A stretch of 47,894 nucleotides of DNA from Bacillota bacterium. Lineage in GTDB: Bacteria > Bacillota > Desulfotomaculia > Desulfotomaculales > Desulfallaceae. Of the stretch, positions 31,011 to 39,372 are shown in pieces (the stretch's first letter is position 1; each line of letters starts with the position of its first letter). Made by a program: the position numbers and the translations under genes. The stretch covers positions 1 through 47,894 of the forward strand of contig JAEXOR010000030.1 in NCBI GenBank assembly GCA_023439185.1, written 5' to 3'. Below the pieces are notes generated by a model that saw nothing but the letters and a program-made list of their open reading frames with translations, made no database searches and was not told the DNA's origin.

Positions 31011-33293
31011 TTATTTTTTCTCTTTTAATGCCCGCCAAATTTTTTCATAGGAGATCGGCAGGCTTTCAACCCGTACCCCGATGGCATCGTAGATGGCGTT
31101 TGATATGCAGCCCATGGTTGGGGTGGTGGCTCCTTCGCCGACTTCTTTCACTCCCCAGGGGGCGTTGGGGTCGACGGTATCGACCAGTTCAGAAGCTACC
31201 GGCGGCATGTCCAGGGCTGTGGGCAAGCGGTACTCGGCCAGGTTGCCGTTCACCAGTTTGCCGTTTTGATCAAAAAGCACTTCTTCCCAAATGGATTCGC
31301 CCATCCCCATGTAAAATGCTCCGTGTACCTGCGCGTGCAACAGCGCCGGATTGATTACATAACCGCAGTCATGGACGTCCCAGGCTTCTTTGACCTGTAC
31401 TTCCCCGGTTTCCATGTCTATTGCCACTTCGGCCACCTGGGTGGCGGCGCTATAGGCCGGGGAAGTACCCACTGCGGAACCTTTGTGTACTCCCCCCAGT
31501 TTGGGCGGCCTGTACGAACCGCGCCCGATTAACTGGCCGTGCTTAACGAAATATGTCCTGGCCGCTTCGGCAAATGTCTTTGTCGTTTCGGGATTCGCCT
31601 TGACAAATATAACGCCGTCCCGGCAATCAAGTTCTTCCGGGGTGACACCCATCATTCCGGAGGCGGTTTCCAAAATCAGTTTCTTAACTTCTTCCCCCGC
31701 CTGTTTAACGGCCGCCCCGCTCATCAGGGTCTGCCTGCTGGCGTAGGCGCCCAAATCATGGGCGGCCAGGTCGGTGTCGCCGGCCACAATTTTCATATCC
31801 TCATAACGGTAACCCATGGCCTCGGCCGCCATCTGGCAGAGCACCGTGTCGCTGCCCTGACCGATTTCAATAGCCCCGGTGTAAAGAATGGCCGATGTTC
31901 CGTCGTCGGTAACCTTAATCGTGGCTACGGAATGGGGCAGGTCGGTGCGGTAGATGGCGTAACCGGCCCCGGATACAAAGCCGCCGTTGCCCATGCCGAT
32001 GCCCTGTCCCTGGGGCAGCTTGCCTTTCTTGTCCCGCCAGCCTGAAATATCCCTGGCTTTTTCCATGGCTTCCTTTAAGCCGTAAGAGTCGACCTTGAAA
32101 CCCTGTACCGTTATGCTACCTGGTTTCCGGGCGTTCATAATACGCATTTCCAGGGGGTCAATCCCCAGGTGTTCAGCGATATTGTCCAGGTGGCTTTCAA
32201 AGGCGAACCTGGGCTGCGGCTGACCGTGGCCGCGCTGCGCCCCGCAGCCGGGAAGGTTGGTCACAATCCTGAACATGTCAAATTTATAGTTTTCAAAATC
32301 GTACAGAATGGTCAGTAAAGCGCCGGCATAGTAGGCCGAAGCGACTCCAAGGCCGGTATAGGCCCCGCCGTCCATTACGAAATCGGCGTGCACCCCCAGG
32401 ATTTTTCCTTCTTTGGTTACTCCGGTGGTAAAATTCATAAACTGGGCGTGGCGGCCGCGGTTGTTATAAAACATGTCTTCCCGGTCAAAAAACATCTTCA
32501 CCGGCCGGCCCGTCTTTTTGGCCAGGGCCACCGAGGCGAAATCAAGGCCGGAGGGATCCATCTTACCGCCGAAACCGCCGCCGACATAGGTTTTGACGAC
32601 CCGCACATCGCCCATTTTTAAGCCGTATACCTGGGACAGGTAATACTGCAGGTAATGGACGGATTGGATGCTGGAATAAACAGTGACCCGTTTGCCCTCC
32701 CAGTAAGCGATGGCGGCGTGGGGCTCCAGGGGGCACTGATAAGTGCGCTGCCCGTCAAAACGGTCTTTGCGCACGTAATATGCTTCGTTAAAGGCCTTGT
32801 CCACATCGCCGAAGTGCTGGTGAATCTCGGTATTAATATTCCCGGGGTAGATGTCAAATATTTGCGGCGCCCCTTCCTTCATTGCTTCAAATGAATCGAA
32901 GACAGCGGGCAGCACCTCGTAATCCACCTTGATCAGTTTAAGCGCCTTGTAAACGGTTTCCTCGTCTACGGCCGCCACCGCGGCCACCTTGTCTCCCACG
33001 TAACGGACCTTATCGATGCAAAAAATGTTTTCGTCCCAGCGGGCCGGACTGAGCCCGTATTTTTTGTCGGGCACGTCCCGGTGGGTGATTACCGCTTTGA
33101 CCCCGGGCAGCTTTTCCGCTTCGGAAGTGTCGATATTAAGTATCCTGGCGTGGGCATGGGGACTGAGCAGCAGTTTGCCCACCAGCATATTGGGGAATTT
33201 CAGGTCGGCCGTATACTTGGCCCGCCCGGTTACCTTTTCCAGGGCGTCAATCCTGGGTACGCTTTTCCCGATTTGCGTATAATTATCGCTCAT
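31011..33293 (-). CDS. Molybdenum hydroxylase large (Mo-binding) subunit, operon 3
   Basis: This 760-residue paralogue of the operon 2 large subunit starts at the ATG at 33293, eight bases after AAAGGGG; the GTG three codons upstream sits on that site. GGGFGGK is near 238-244, the channel motif is GCGAQRGHGQPQPRFAFE, and GVKEVGEG carries the catalytic Glu near the C-terminus. Differences from operon 2 are scattered rather than clustered, so both copies look functional and may differ in ring-substituent preference. The family catalyses hydroxylation or reductive dehydroxylation at a Mo-pterin centre. 4-Hydroxybenzoyl-CoA reduction is the role expected from the neighbouring phenol genes. Confidence 0.88.
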   Translation of the reverse strand: MSDNYTQIGKSVPRIDALEKVTGRAKYTADLKFPNMLVGKLLLSPHAHARILNIDTSEAEKLPGVKAVITHRDVPDKKYGLSPARWDENIFCIDKVRYVGDKVAAVAAVDEETVYKALKLIKVDYEVLPAVFDSFEAMKEGAPQIFDIYPGNINTEIHQHFGDVDKAFNEAYYVRKDRFDGQRTYQCPLEPHAAIAYWEGKRVTVYSSIQSVHYLQYYLSQVYGLKMGDVRVVKTYVGGGFGGKMDPSGLDFASVALAKKTGRPVKMFFDREDMFYNNRGRHAQFMNFTTGVTKEGKILGVHADFVMDGGAYTGLGVASAYYAGALLTILYDFENYKFDMFRIVTNLPGCGAQRGHGQPQPRFAFESHLDNIAEHLGIDPLEMRIMNARKPGSITVQGFKVDSYGLKEAMEKARDISGWRDKKGKLPQGQGIGMGNGGFVSGAGYAIYRTDLPHSVATIKVTDDGTSAILYTGAIEIGQGSDTVLCQMAAEAMGYRYEDMKIVAGDTDLAAHDLGAYASRQTLMSGAAVKQAGEEVKKLILETASGMMGVTPEELDCRDGVIFVKANPETTKTFAEAARTYFVKHGQLIGRGSYRPPKLGGVHKGSAVGTSPAYSAATQVAEVAIDMETGEVQVKEAWDVHDCGYVINPALLHAQVHGAFYMGMGESIWEEVLFDQNGKLVNGNLAEYRLPTALDMPPVASELVDTVDPNAPWGVKEVGEGATTPTMGCISNAIYDAIGVRVESLPISYEKIWRALKEKK

Positions 33294-33308
33294 CCTAAGC
33301 ACCCCTTT

Positions 33309-33803
33309 CTACTGTTCACCGGCCGCAGCCAATATAGCCTTGACAATATTAACATAGCCCGTGCAGCGGCACAGGTTCCCCGCGACGGCCTCACGTACTT
33401 CATGTTCCGTGGGGTGCGGGTTTTCGGTCAGCAGCGCCTTGGCCGACAATACCATGCCGGGAGTGCAATATCCGCACTGGATGGCGGCATGTTCCACAAA
33501 TGATTCCTGGATCCGATCCAGTCTGTCGTTTTGCGCCACTCCCTCAACGGTGGTAATTTCATGACCCTCCGCTTCCACCGCCAGGACGATACAGGAATTA
33601 ACCGGTTTACCGTCCATCAGGATCGTGCATGAACCGCAGTCTCCCAGCTCACAACCCTTTTTGGTGCCGGTCAGATTAATTTCCTCACGTAAAAAATTGA
33701 CCAGCAGCGTGTTGGCTTTCACTACCTTGGTATAATCGTCTCCGTTGATGTTCAGGGTCACCAGGTATCTCTTTACCCCGTTGTCGTCAACAATTGACAG
33801 CAT
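33309..33803 (-). CDS. Molybdenum hydroxylase 2Fe-2S subunit, operon 3
   Basis: This 164-residue [2Fe-2S] subunit has KKGCELGDCGSCTILMDG, CGYCTPGM and CRCTGY. GGGGGAGG precedes the ATG at 33803. It is collinear with the operon 2 subunit and only slightly diverged (mainly in the 75-110 segment). The spacing to both neighbours is 15-17 nt, so the operon order FAD, 2Fe-2S, Mo is conserved in all three copies in this window. Confidence 0.92.
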   Translation of the reverse strand: MLSIVDDNGVKRYLVTLNINGDDYTKVVKANTLLVNFLREEINLTGTKKGCELGDCGSCTILMDGKPVNSCIVLAVEAEGHEITTVEGVAQNDRLDRIQESFVEHAAIQCGYCTPGMVLSAKALLTENPHPTEHEVREAVAGNLCRCTGYVNIVKAILAAAGEQ

Positions 33804-33820
33804 TTTTTATTCCTCCCCCT

Positions 33821-34690
33821 CTAAACATGACCCTCATTAATGGCTTTGCGCAGCGCCCGTTTGGTAAAGACCCTGACCATATCCCGGCGATATTCCTCGG
33901 AACCGCGGATATCGGAAATTGGTTTGCATTCTGCAGCCGCGCAAACCCCTGCTTCTTCCAACAGATCATCATTAATTGCCTTGCCGGTAATCAAGGCCTC
34001 GGCCCGAGTTGCCCGCATCGGTACCGGGGCCACGGCGCCCAGGGCGATTCTGACATTTTTGCATATGCCGTCCTTCATTTCCACCGCCGCTGCCGCCCCA
34101 ACCACAGCCAGGGCGCCGGAACGGCGCAGCCCGAACTTGATGTACGTGCTGCCGGTGAATGAGTTATCCGGGATCACTATGGCGGTCAGGATTTCACCCC
34201 GGTCAAGGTGTGTCTTGCCGGGGCCGGCAAAAAGTTCTTCCAGGGGAATAACCCGTTCGCCATTTACGCCGGTCAAAACTATTAAAGCGCCCAGGGCGAT
34301 CAATATCGGCGGCAGGTCGGCCGACGGAACGGCGTTGGCGATATTCCCCCCGATGGTGCCGATATTTCTGACCTGGTTATTGGCCATATGATGGGCGGCT
34401 TCACATACCGACGGATACCTTTCTTGCAGCAACGCGGAATTGACGATGGCATTGTGTGTCGCTCTGGTCCCGATGACCACGCCCTTGCCGGGCAAGTAAT
34501 CGATGGAGGCCAATTGATCGAGCTTTTTAAGTGAGATCAGCACCGGGGGAGCCAATAACCCATGTTTCATTTTGTTCAGCAGGTCGGTGCCCCCTGCAAG
34601 CACCATGGCTCCGGGACCTTTTTCAGCCAGTAAGGAACAGGCGTCCTGCAGACTGTTCGGAACACAGTAATCAAAGTCGGGCAGGTTCAT
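33821..34690 (-). CDS. Molybdenum hydroxylase FAD-binding subunit, operon 3
   Basis: This 289-residue FAD subunit has VLAGGTDLLNKMK and TIGGNIANAVPSADLPP as the binding motifs and the same C-terminal 32 residues as the operon 2 subunit. It has no Cys-rich insertion for a [4Fe-4S] cluster. AAAGGAGG lies seven bases before the ATG. It is the first gene of operon 3; its promoter and an operator-like palindrome lie within 100 nt upstream. Confidence 0.9.
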   Translation of the reverse strand: MNLPDFDYCVPNSLQDACSLLAEKGPGAMVLAGGTDLLNKMKHGLLAPPVLISLKKLDQLASIDYLPGKGVVIGTRATHNAIVNSALLQERYPSVCEAAHHMANNQVRNIGTIGGNIANAVPSADLPPILIALGALIVLTGVNGERVIPLEELFAGPGKTHLDRGEILTAIVIPDNSFTGSTYIKFGLRRSGALAVVGAAAAVEMKDGICKNVRIALGAVAPVPMRATRAEALITGKAINDDLLEEAGVCAAAECKPISDIRGSEEYRRDMVRVFTKRALRKAINEGHV

Positions 34691-34724
34691 GATTTACCTC
34701 CTTTGTTGGGTTTGTTCTGAATAA

Positions 34725-34781
34725 TGAACAAGTGTTCAATTGGTCAATTTCATTATGAACTATTGACGGTTAAAAAGTCAA
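34725..34781 (-). promoter_or_regulatory. Promoter of operon 3 with downstream operator-like palindrome
   Basis: On the minus strand TTGACT (34776-34781) and CATAAT (34752-34757) are 18 bp apart. Just past the expected transcription start lies the palindrome TGAACA-N2-TGTTCA (34725-34738). A repressor bound there would block transcription; the IclR protein at the operon's end is the best candidate. The palindrome is not present at operon 2. Confidence 0.55.
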
Positions 34782-34800
34782 GAATATTTTTACAATAACT

Positions 34801-34830
34801 TTAACAAATTGGATAAAAAAAGCTTATAAT
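34801..34830 (+). promoter_or_regulatory. Promoter of the Nudix gene
   Basis: TTAACA (34801-34806) and a perfect TATAAT (34825-34830) are 18 bp apart, 20 nt before the ATG at 34851. It is divergent from operon 3 and about 50 bp from that promoter. Confidence 0.5.
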
Positions 34831-34850
34831 TAAGTGGAGGTGCCGGTGGA

Positions 34851-35369
34851 ATGGACATTCTTTTCGATAACCAATGGATTCAGATCCGCAAAAAAGATTA
34901 CTACGTTTATGCGCATTTAAAGTGGTGTAACGGTGTGGGGGTGGCTGTTTTACCTTATAGAAAGAACTCGTCCGGCCAAAAGGAATATTTGGGGCGTTTT
35001 GAAATATGTCCGCCCCATGGTGATGGTTTCAAGCTGGGCTCGATTACGGGCGGGTACGATAACGCCGGCAAATTCAACATCAAGGAATGCGCGCTTAATG
35101 AACTTGCGGAAGAGGCCGGCTATCTGGCTTCTCCCGGTGACTTGATTGATTTGGGCACCGTTTACGTAAGTAAAATTTCCGATACCATTATGTATTTGTT
35201 TTCCATAAATCTGGATTCAGCATGTACGAAGAAAGTCGAGGCTGCCGGTGACGGGTCGAAGGGCGAGGAAGGAGCTTATTGTCGTTGGGTTAGCCAGGAG
35301 GATGCCGTTAACTGTGACGACCCTTTATTGATCACCCTGATAACCAGGCTGGAATACGTAAACCCCTGA
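34851..35369 (+). CDS. Nudix hydrolase-like protein
   Basis: This 172-residue protein has a degenerate Nudix box near 66-90: GGYDNAGKF, then ECALNELAEEAGYL, where the usual REL is NEL but the EE pair and final GY are intact. The upstream strand VAVLPYRKN and the downstream MYLFSINLD fit the Nudix fold (nucleoside diphosphate-linked substrate hydrolysis, as in ADP-ribose pyrophosphatases). GGAGGTG lies upstream of the ATG. It stands alone, divergent from operon 3 and convergent with the HD-domain gene. The substrate is unknown; NADH or CoA derivatives are common in the family. Confidence 0.78.
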   Translation: MDILFDNQWIQIRKKDYYVYAHLKWCNGVGVAVLPYRKNSSGQKEYLGRFEICPPHGDGFKLGSITGGYDNAGKFNIKECALNELAEEAGYLASPGDLIDLGTVYVSKISDTIMYLFSINLDSACTKKVEAAGDGSKGEEGAYCRWVSQEDAVNCDDPLLITLITRLEYVNP

Positions 35370-35381
35370 GTATCAGTCCAA

Positions 35382-35936
35382 TTAATCTAAAACTGCCAAC
35401 GCTTCCCTGGCCAGCGTTTTTCCTGTCGCCGTGAAGAACCATTCATCAACGGATTTGTGAAGCCATTTCCGGTATTTATCGCGCTCAATGCCAAAACGCC
35501 GGTAATCGATGTTAAAACCCTGGGGGGAATAGCGAAAAAGTTTGTCGGCGTCCTTGACGACGCGGTCGTTTTGGGAAACCGCCTCCAGCCTGGAATCATG
35601 GCCGTCGATAATCAGCAGTATTTCTCCTGTTTTGCCGGCTTCGTAATTGACTTTTTTGAGGATCTCCCCGGCCATTTTAACTCCCTCCACTTCATGCACC
35701 CGCCTGAGTTCCCTGTCAAATTGCGGTCCAAAAGCTTTGAGCTGCATGTCTTCGGGTACACGCCACCAGCCGATGTCATGCAGGAGCACCGCCGGAATAA
35801 CAATATCGGCGTCGCTGGCTTCCTTTTCCAGGAGCTTAAAGGCATAGTCCAGAGATATTTCAATATGGATGTCGTTTTTTCTGGTATTTAAAAACGGTTT
35901 AGCCAATTCATAAATTAATTGATGGCTTTCTTTCAT
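35382..35936 (-). CDS. HD-domain phosphohydrolase-like protein
   Basis: This 184-residue protein has an HD domain. A metal-binding pattern is visible as an early His in HIEISLDYAFKLL, LLHDIGWW near 51-58, EVEGVK and IDGHD, and KDADKLFRY near 128. The WFFT segment near the C-terminus is likely structural. Function could be nucleotide phosphohydrolase; nothing here fixes the substrate. It is the last of a run of minus-strand genes (UbiX, GNAT-like, FMN-binding, HD) and converges on the Nudix gene. An AAGGGAGA lies 12 bases before the ATG. Confidence 0.75.
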   Translation of the reverse strand: MKESHQLIYELAKPFLNTRKNDIHIEISLDYAFKLLEKEASDADIVIPAVLLHDIGWWRVPEDMQLKAFGPQFDRELRRVHEVEGVKMAGEILKKVNYEAGKTGEILLIIDGHDSRLEAVSQNDRVVKDADKLFRYSPQGFNIDYRRFGIERDKYRKWLHKSVDEWFFTATGKTLAREALAVLD

Positions 35937-35977
35937 AATGAACCTGAATCTCCCTTATAAAGAAATGTAACCCCATG

Positions 35978-36448
35978 TCAATGACTGTCATCGGTGAGAA
36001 TTATGCGCTGCCGGGCGGAAAAACCCTTATTGTTTTCCAGGAACCAAATTTCCCGGGGCACCAGTTTAAACACCTGCGCTCGCGCCACGGCGGCCGCGGT
36101 TTTTGGATTGCCTAAAAACGAGCCGACCGAGGGAAATTTACGGACAAACAAAGGGATGATCCGGGCTTTTTCCATCCGGCCCACCGGGGTTGCTTCGCCC
36201 CGGAGCTGGATGCCCTTAATATCCCGCCAGTCATGGTAATCCTCGTGAATTGCCGCCGCCACCAGGGGATTGGCAGCCAGGTCGCGCCCGTGTCTGGTGT
36301 TTGTTTCGGTGAAAAAATAGAGATTAAAATCAATACTCAGGTAAAAAACAGCGGCAGCCCACGGACCTTCCTCCCCCGCGGTGGATAAGGTCATCACATG
36401 GTGTGCTTCAAGGTAAGCCTTTGTCTCACGGATTAATTGAGCATTCAT
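35978..36448 (-). CDS. Pyridoxamine-phosphate-oxidase-like FMN split-barrel protein
   Basis: This 156-residue protein of the FMN-binding split-barrel (PNPOx-like) family has HHVMTLSTAGEEGPWAAAVFY at about 16-36, LYFFTETNTRHGRDLAANP, VAAAIHEDYHDWRDIKGIQL and the late WFLENNKGF. Such small proteins bind FMN, F420 or haem and often reduce or store small compounds. Here, near UbiX, an FMN-related role is possible but not shown. The ATG at 36448 follows CCGGAG. It appears to belong to the same minus-strand run as its neighbours. Confidence 0.75.
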   Translation of the reverse strand: MNAQLIRETKAYLEAHHVMTLSTAGEEGPWAAAVFYLSIDFNLYFFTETNTRHGRDLAANPLVAAAIHEDYHDWRDIKGIQLRGEATPVGRMEKARIIPLFVRKFPSVGSFLGNPKTAAAVARAQVFKLVPREIWFLENNKGFSARQRIILTDDSH

Positions 36449-36504
36449 GTTCGTTCTCCGGTTAGATCCTTTATTTCATTTGATATGGAAGTTTCCCAAA
36501 TATT

Positions 36505-37044
36505 CTATCCCGGCTGCCGCTGATCCTCCTTCCCGGCGGTATTGCTCGAGCCGCAAGCGACAACCCTGTTTTCAGCGGTCAGAATCTTGAAGGTATCGAT
36601 GTCCTGCTGGTAGCCGCAGCGGGAATAAAAGCGCCAGCCCTGCTCCGTGACATTTAAAACAAAGATCAGGGTGCCGTCCCGGCAGGCCGATTCAAAGAAA
36701 CCGTACAGGTAACGGGCCAGGCCCAGGCTGCGCAGTTCCTCCTGCAGGGCAATGATGTCTATTTCCACCAGAACCTCCGTTTTGGGCTTGAAAACCAGCA
36801 GGCCGGCGCTTCGCCCCGACGGCCAGGTCATGAGCAAAACAAAATTGTTATAGATTTCCTTCAGTCCGACATAATAGGGGTTGATTTCCCCGAAGTCCGT
36901 GAACTGCTGGAAAAGCTTTTTAAAATCTCCCCGCCCGATAAGCTCTGCGCCTTGTATCCGCATCCGGTGAGAAAAGTAATCCGCCAGTGCTTCGGAGGTC
37001 GATGCGGGGCAATATAATTTATACTTCCACCAGCCGGGATACAC
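36505..37044 (-). CDS. Putative GNAT-family acetyltransferase
   Basis: This 179-residue protein has a weak GNAT signature in its second half: strand EVLVEIDIIAL, a LRSLGLARYLYGFFE helix in place of the usual acetyl-CoA loop, and TEQGWRFYSRCGYQ, the typical final GNAT segment. The N-terminal 50 residues match nothing I recognise. The start is GTG at 37044, preceded by GGAGGGAG. The C-terminal tail is polar and probably disordered. It directly follows ubiX by 48 nt. Substrate unknown; the fold call is moderate. Confidence 0.55.
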   Translation of the reverse strand: MYPGWWKYKLYCPASTSEALADYFSHRMRIQGAELIGRGDFKKLFQQFTDFGEINPYYVGLKEIYNNFVLLMTWPSGRSAGLLVFKPKTEVLVEIDIIALQEELRSLGLARYLYGFFESACRDGTLIFVLNVTEQGWRFYSRCGYQQDIDTFKILTAENRVVACGSSNTAGKEDQRQPG

Positions 37045-37092
37045 GGCGCTCCCTCCAGTTTTCCCTTAACCCTCCTGCACTGCTCCCCGCGT

Positions 37093-37650
37093 TCAGCTTC
37101 CATCCCAGCGCTGAAACAACTGGTGTTCAATGCCGAATTGGTCAAGGGCTTTGCCTACGGTCTGATTGATAATGTCGTCAATGGTTTCGGGGTGGTGATA
37201 AAAAGCAGGTACCGGCGGCAGGATTATGCCGCCCATTTCGGCCAGGGTGGTCATCAGTCTCAGATGTCCTATATGCAGCGGTGTTTCACGTACGATCACC
37301 AGCAGTTTTCTCTTTTCTTTCAGTGTTACGTCGGCCGCCCGGACCAATAGGTTGTCATTATATGAATTGGCCATGGCCGACAAGCTTTTAATGGCACAGG
37401 GGGCGACAATCATACCGTCATGCCTGAAGGAACCGCTGGCGATGGCGGCGCCGATATTTTCATTTTCGTAAACGAAACCGGCCAGCTCTTCTACATCCTT
37501 GATACGGTAACCGGTTTCGGTATCAATGGTCCTTTTGGCGCTCTTGCTGATGACCAGGTGTGTTTCCACTCCGCACCGGCGCAGGACCTCCAGGATCCGG
37601 ATTCCGTAAATGGCGCCGCTGGCGCCTGATATTCCGACCACTATTTTCAT
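37093..37650 (-). CDS. ubiX: UbiX-family flavin prenyltransferase
   Basis: This 185-residue UbiX/Pad1-type protein has the FMN loop GISGASGAIYGIRILEVL at 5-22, GMIVAPCAIKSLSAMANSYN near 79-98, and VIVRETPLHIGHLR near 118-131. These are full-length hallmarks. UbiX attaches dimethylallyl to FMN, making the prenyl-FMN cofactor that UbiD (de)carboxylases need. Here it would serve the UbiD-type gene at 40783. AAGGAGG lies before the ATG at 37650, right beside a strong hairpin at 37666-37687. Confidence 0.93.
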   Translation of the reverse strand: MKIVVGISGASGAIYGIRILEVLRRCGVETHLVISKSAKRTIDTETGYRIKDVEELAGFVYENENIGAAIASGSFRHDGMIVAPCAIKSLSAMANSYNDNLLVRAADVTLKEKRKLLVIVRETPLHIGHLRLMTTLAEMGGIILPPVPAFYHHPETIDDIINQTVGKALDQFGIEHQLFQRWDGS

Positions 37651-37665
37651 GATAGAACCTCCTTG

Positions 37666-37687
37666 GCGCCGGGATGAGTCCCGGCGC
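37666..37687 (-). other. Strong intercistronic hairpin upstream of ubiX
   Basis: GCGCCGGGA (37666-37674) and TCCCGGCGC (37679-37687) form a 9-bp GC-rich stem with a TGAG loop between the CoA-ligase gene and the ubiX ribosome binding site. There is no T-run. It may protect or separate mRNA segments. Confidence 0.5.
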
Positions 37688-37714
37688 TCTTGGGTAGTGT
37701 GCCGCCCGAAAAAA

Positions 37715-39346
37715 TTATTGTTCCAATTTTGCTTTTAAGACTTTTTTATCAATTTTCCCCGAATCACCTACCACAGGTAAATTGTCCAGCACTTCCAGAC
37801 GTTCCGGCAGCTTGAAGGAGGCAAGTTTTTTCTCTTTTAAGAAGGAAACCATCTCTTCAAATGTAAATGTTTCTCCGGGTTTGGTAACAACAAAGGCGCA
37901 CGCCCGCTCGCCCAATTCCCGGTCCGGATAACCGACAATGGCAACGATTTTGACTTTGGGATGCTCCTGAAGCAGCCCTTCCACTTCCGCCGGGTAGATA
38001 TTCTGGCCGCCCCGGATGATCATGTCCTTGGCCCGGCCCATAATCCAGAGACACTCCTGGTCCCATTTGACGATATCTCCGGTGGTGGTCCATCCCTCGC
38101 TGTTATAGACGGTGGCGGTGGTTTCAGGGTCGCGGTAGTAGCCTGCCGGGGAATTTGGTCCCCTGAACCATAGCTGGCCCGGTTCGCCGTATGGGACTTC
38201 ATTGCCCTCTTCGTCAGTGAGACGGACGATATTGCCCGCCAGCGGTCTTCCCACGGTCCTTCTTCTCAGTTCCGGCGGATCGTCCACCCGGCATCCGGAT
38301 ACCGACCCCACGTCCTGGGTGCCCAGATCACTGGTGATTACGCCGCCCAGCCTGCTTTCAGCCATCTGTCCCACGTCCGGAGGGAGGTAACCGCCGGCGG
38401 AGCGAATGAAACGGAGGGAACTGATGTCGTACTTTTCCACCGGCAGTTCAAGCATCCGGACCAGGTGGGTGGGCACGACGCCGATGCAAGTCGCTTTTTC
38501 TCTCTGGATCAGTTCCAGGGCGCTTTCGGCGGTGAATTCTTCCAGCAGCACGGTTTTCGCTCCGGCCAGCGGAGCGGCGAAATATGTGAGGGTGCCCGCC
38601 GCGCCGCCGGCAAAGGGGGCAATGGCGGCGGTAATATCATCCACGCTTAAATTCCAGATATCCACCCGGCCTTTGGCCGTGCAGAGCCGCGGAGCGATGT
38701 TCCACTCCACCAGTTTAGGCAAACCCGTTGTGCCGGTGGTGCTGGTGAGCATCGCCATATCCTTGAAGGGGTCAAACCGGCGGTCGTCCAGTATGGTCAG
38801 TTTTTCTACCGGCACCGGTTCCCGGATCAACCGGAGCAATGAATGCGTACCTTCCGGAGCACCGGCGGGGATCTCTTCGTCGAGGAGGAAAATGTACTTC
38901 AGGCGAGGAGACAGGCTGCGGAGTTTGTTGTACATTTCCAGGTAGTTGAAGCCTCTGTACGTGTGGGGGATCACTACCGCCGAAGCCTCTGTTCTCTCAA
39001 TCATGTAGGAGAGTTCTTTTTCACGCATGTAAGCATAAACAAGGAGAGAAACCAGTCCCGCACGTTCCGCGGCAATCCGGGCTAAAAAGGCGTTAACTTC
39101 ATTGGGCGCCTGGATAATGATGCGATCGAATTTTTCCAGTCCCAGCTCCGTCCACCGGTAGGCAATCCGGTCTACTAAATCTTTTGCCTGGGCCCAGGTA
39201 ACCCGGTGCCGCGAATCCACCAGGGCTTCCCGGTCGGGAATTTCCCTGGCGTTCTTGGCCCAGTAATCATAAAAGGTTTCGTCGGTCCAATGCCCTTGCT
39301 CTTTAAACTCGTTAATCATTTCGTCTGTGTACCGAATCACTCGCAT
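37715..39346 (-). CDS. Aryl-acid CoA ligase (EntE-like acyl-adenylate-forming enzyme)
   Basis: This 543-residue AMP-forming ligase begins with an EntE-like region (EQGHWTDETFYDYWAKNA near 15-32). The P-loop is LTSTTGTTGLPKLVEWN near 205. Other motifs are SDLGTQDVGSV, the TGD motif GWTTTGDIVKW, GRAKDMIIRGGQNIYPAEVE, and the C-terminal Lys motif GDSGKIDKKVLK. It most resembles 2,3-dihydroxybenzoate-AMP/4-hydroxybenzoate-type ligases. In this operon, beside UbiX, and with the UbiD and phenylphosphate synthase genes upstream, the likely job is activation of the hydroxybenzoate made by carboxylation. It is distinct from the benzoate-CoA ligase at 5833. Confidence 0.8.
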   Translation of the reverse strand: MRVIRYTDEMINEFKEQGHWTDETFYDYWAKNAREIPDREALVDSRHRVTWAQAKDLVDRIAYRWTELGLEKFDRIIIQAPNEVNAFLARIAAERAGLVSLLVYAYMREKELSYMIERTEASAVVIPHTYRGFNYLEMYNKLRSLSPRLKYIFLLDEEIPAGAPEGTHSLLRLIREPVPVEKLTILDDRRFDPFKDMAMLTSTTGTTGLPKLVEWNIAPRLCTAKGRVDIWNLSVDDITAAIAPFAGGAAGTLTYFAAPLAGAKTVLLEEFTAESALELIQREKATCIGVVPTHLVRMLELPVEKYDISSLRFIRSAGGYLPPDVGQMAESRLGGVITSDLGTQDVGSVSGCRVDDPPELRRRTVGRPLAGNIVRLTDEEGNEVPYGEPGQLWFRGPNSPAGYYRDPETTATVYNSEGWTTTGDIVKWDQECLWIMGRAKDMIIRGGQNIYPAEVEGLLQEHPKVKIVAIVGYPDRELGERACAFVVTKPGETFTFEEMVSFLKEKKLASFKLPERLEVLDNLPVVGDSGKIDKKVLKAKLEQ

Positions 39347-39372
39347 TTTAAGTCTTTAACCTCCTTCACAAC

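Noticed and set aside
22166..34690. Firm call of operons 2 and 3 as 4-hydroxybenzoyl-CoA reductase (hcrABC)
   Set aside because: The family fits, but the FAD subunits lack the 4Fe-4S insertion, and substrate cannot be told from motifs visible here.
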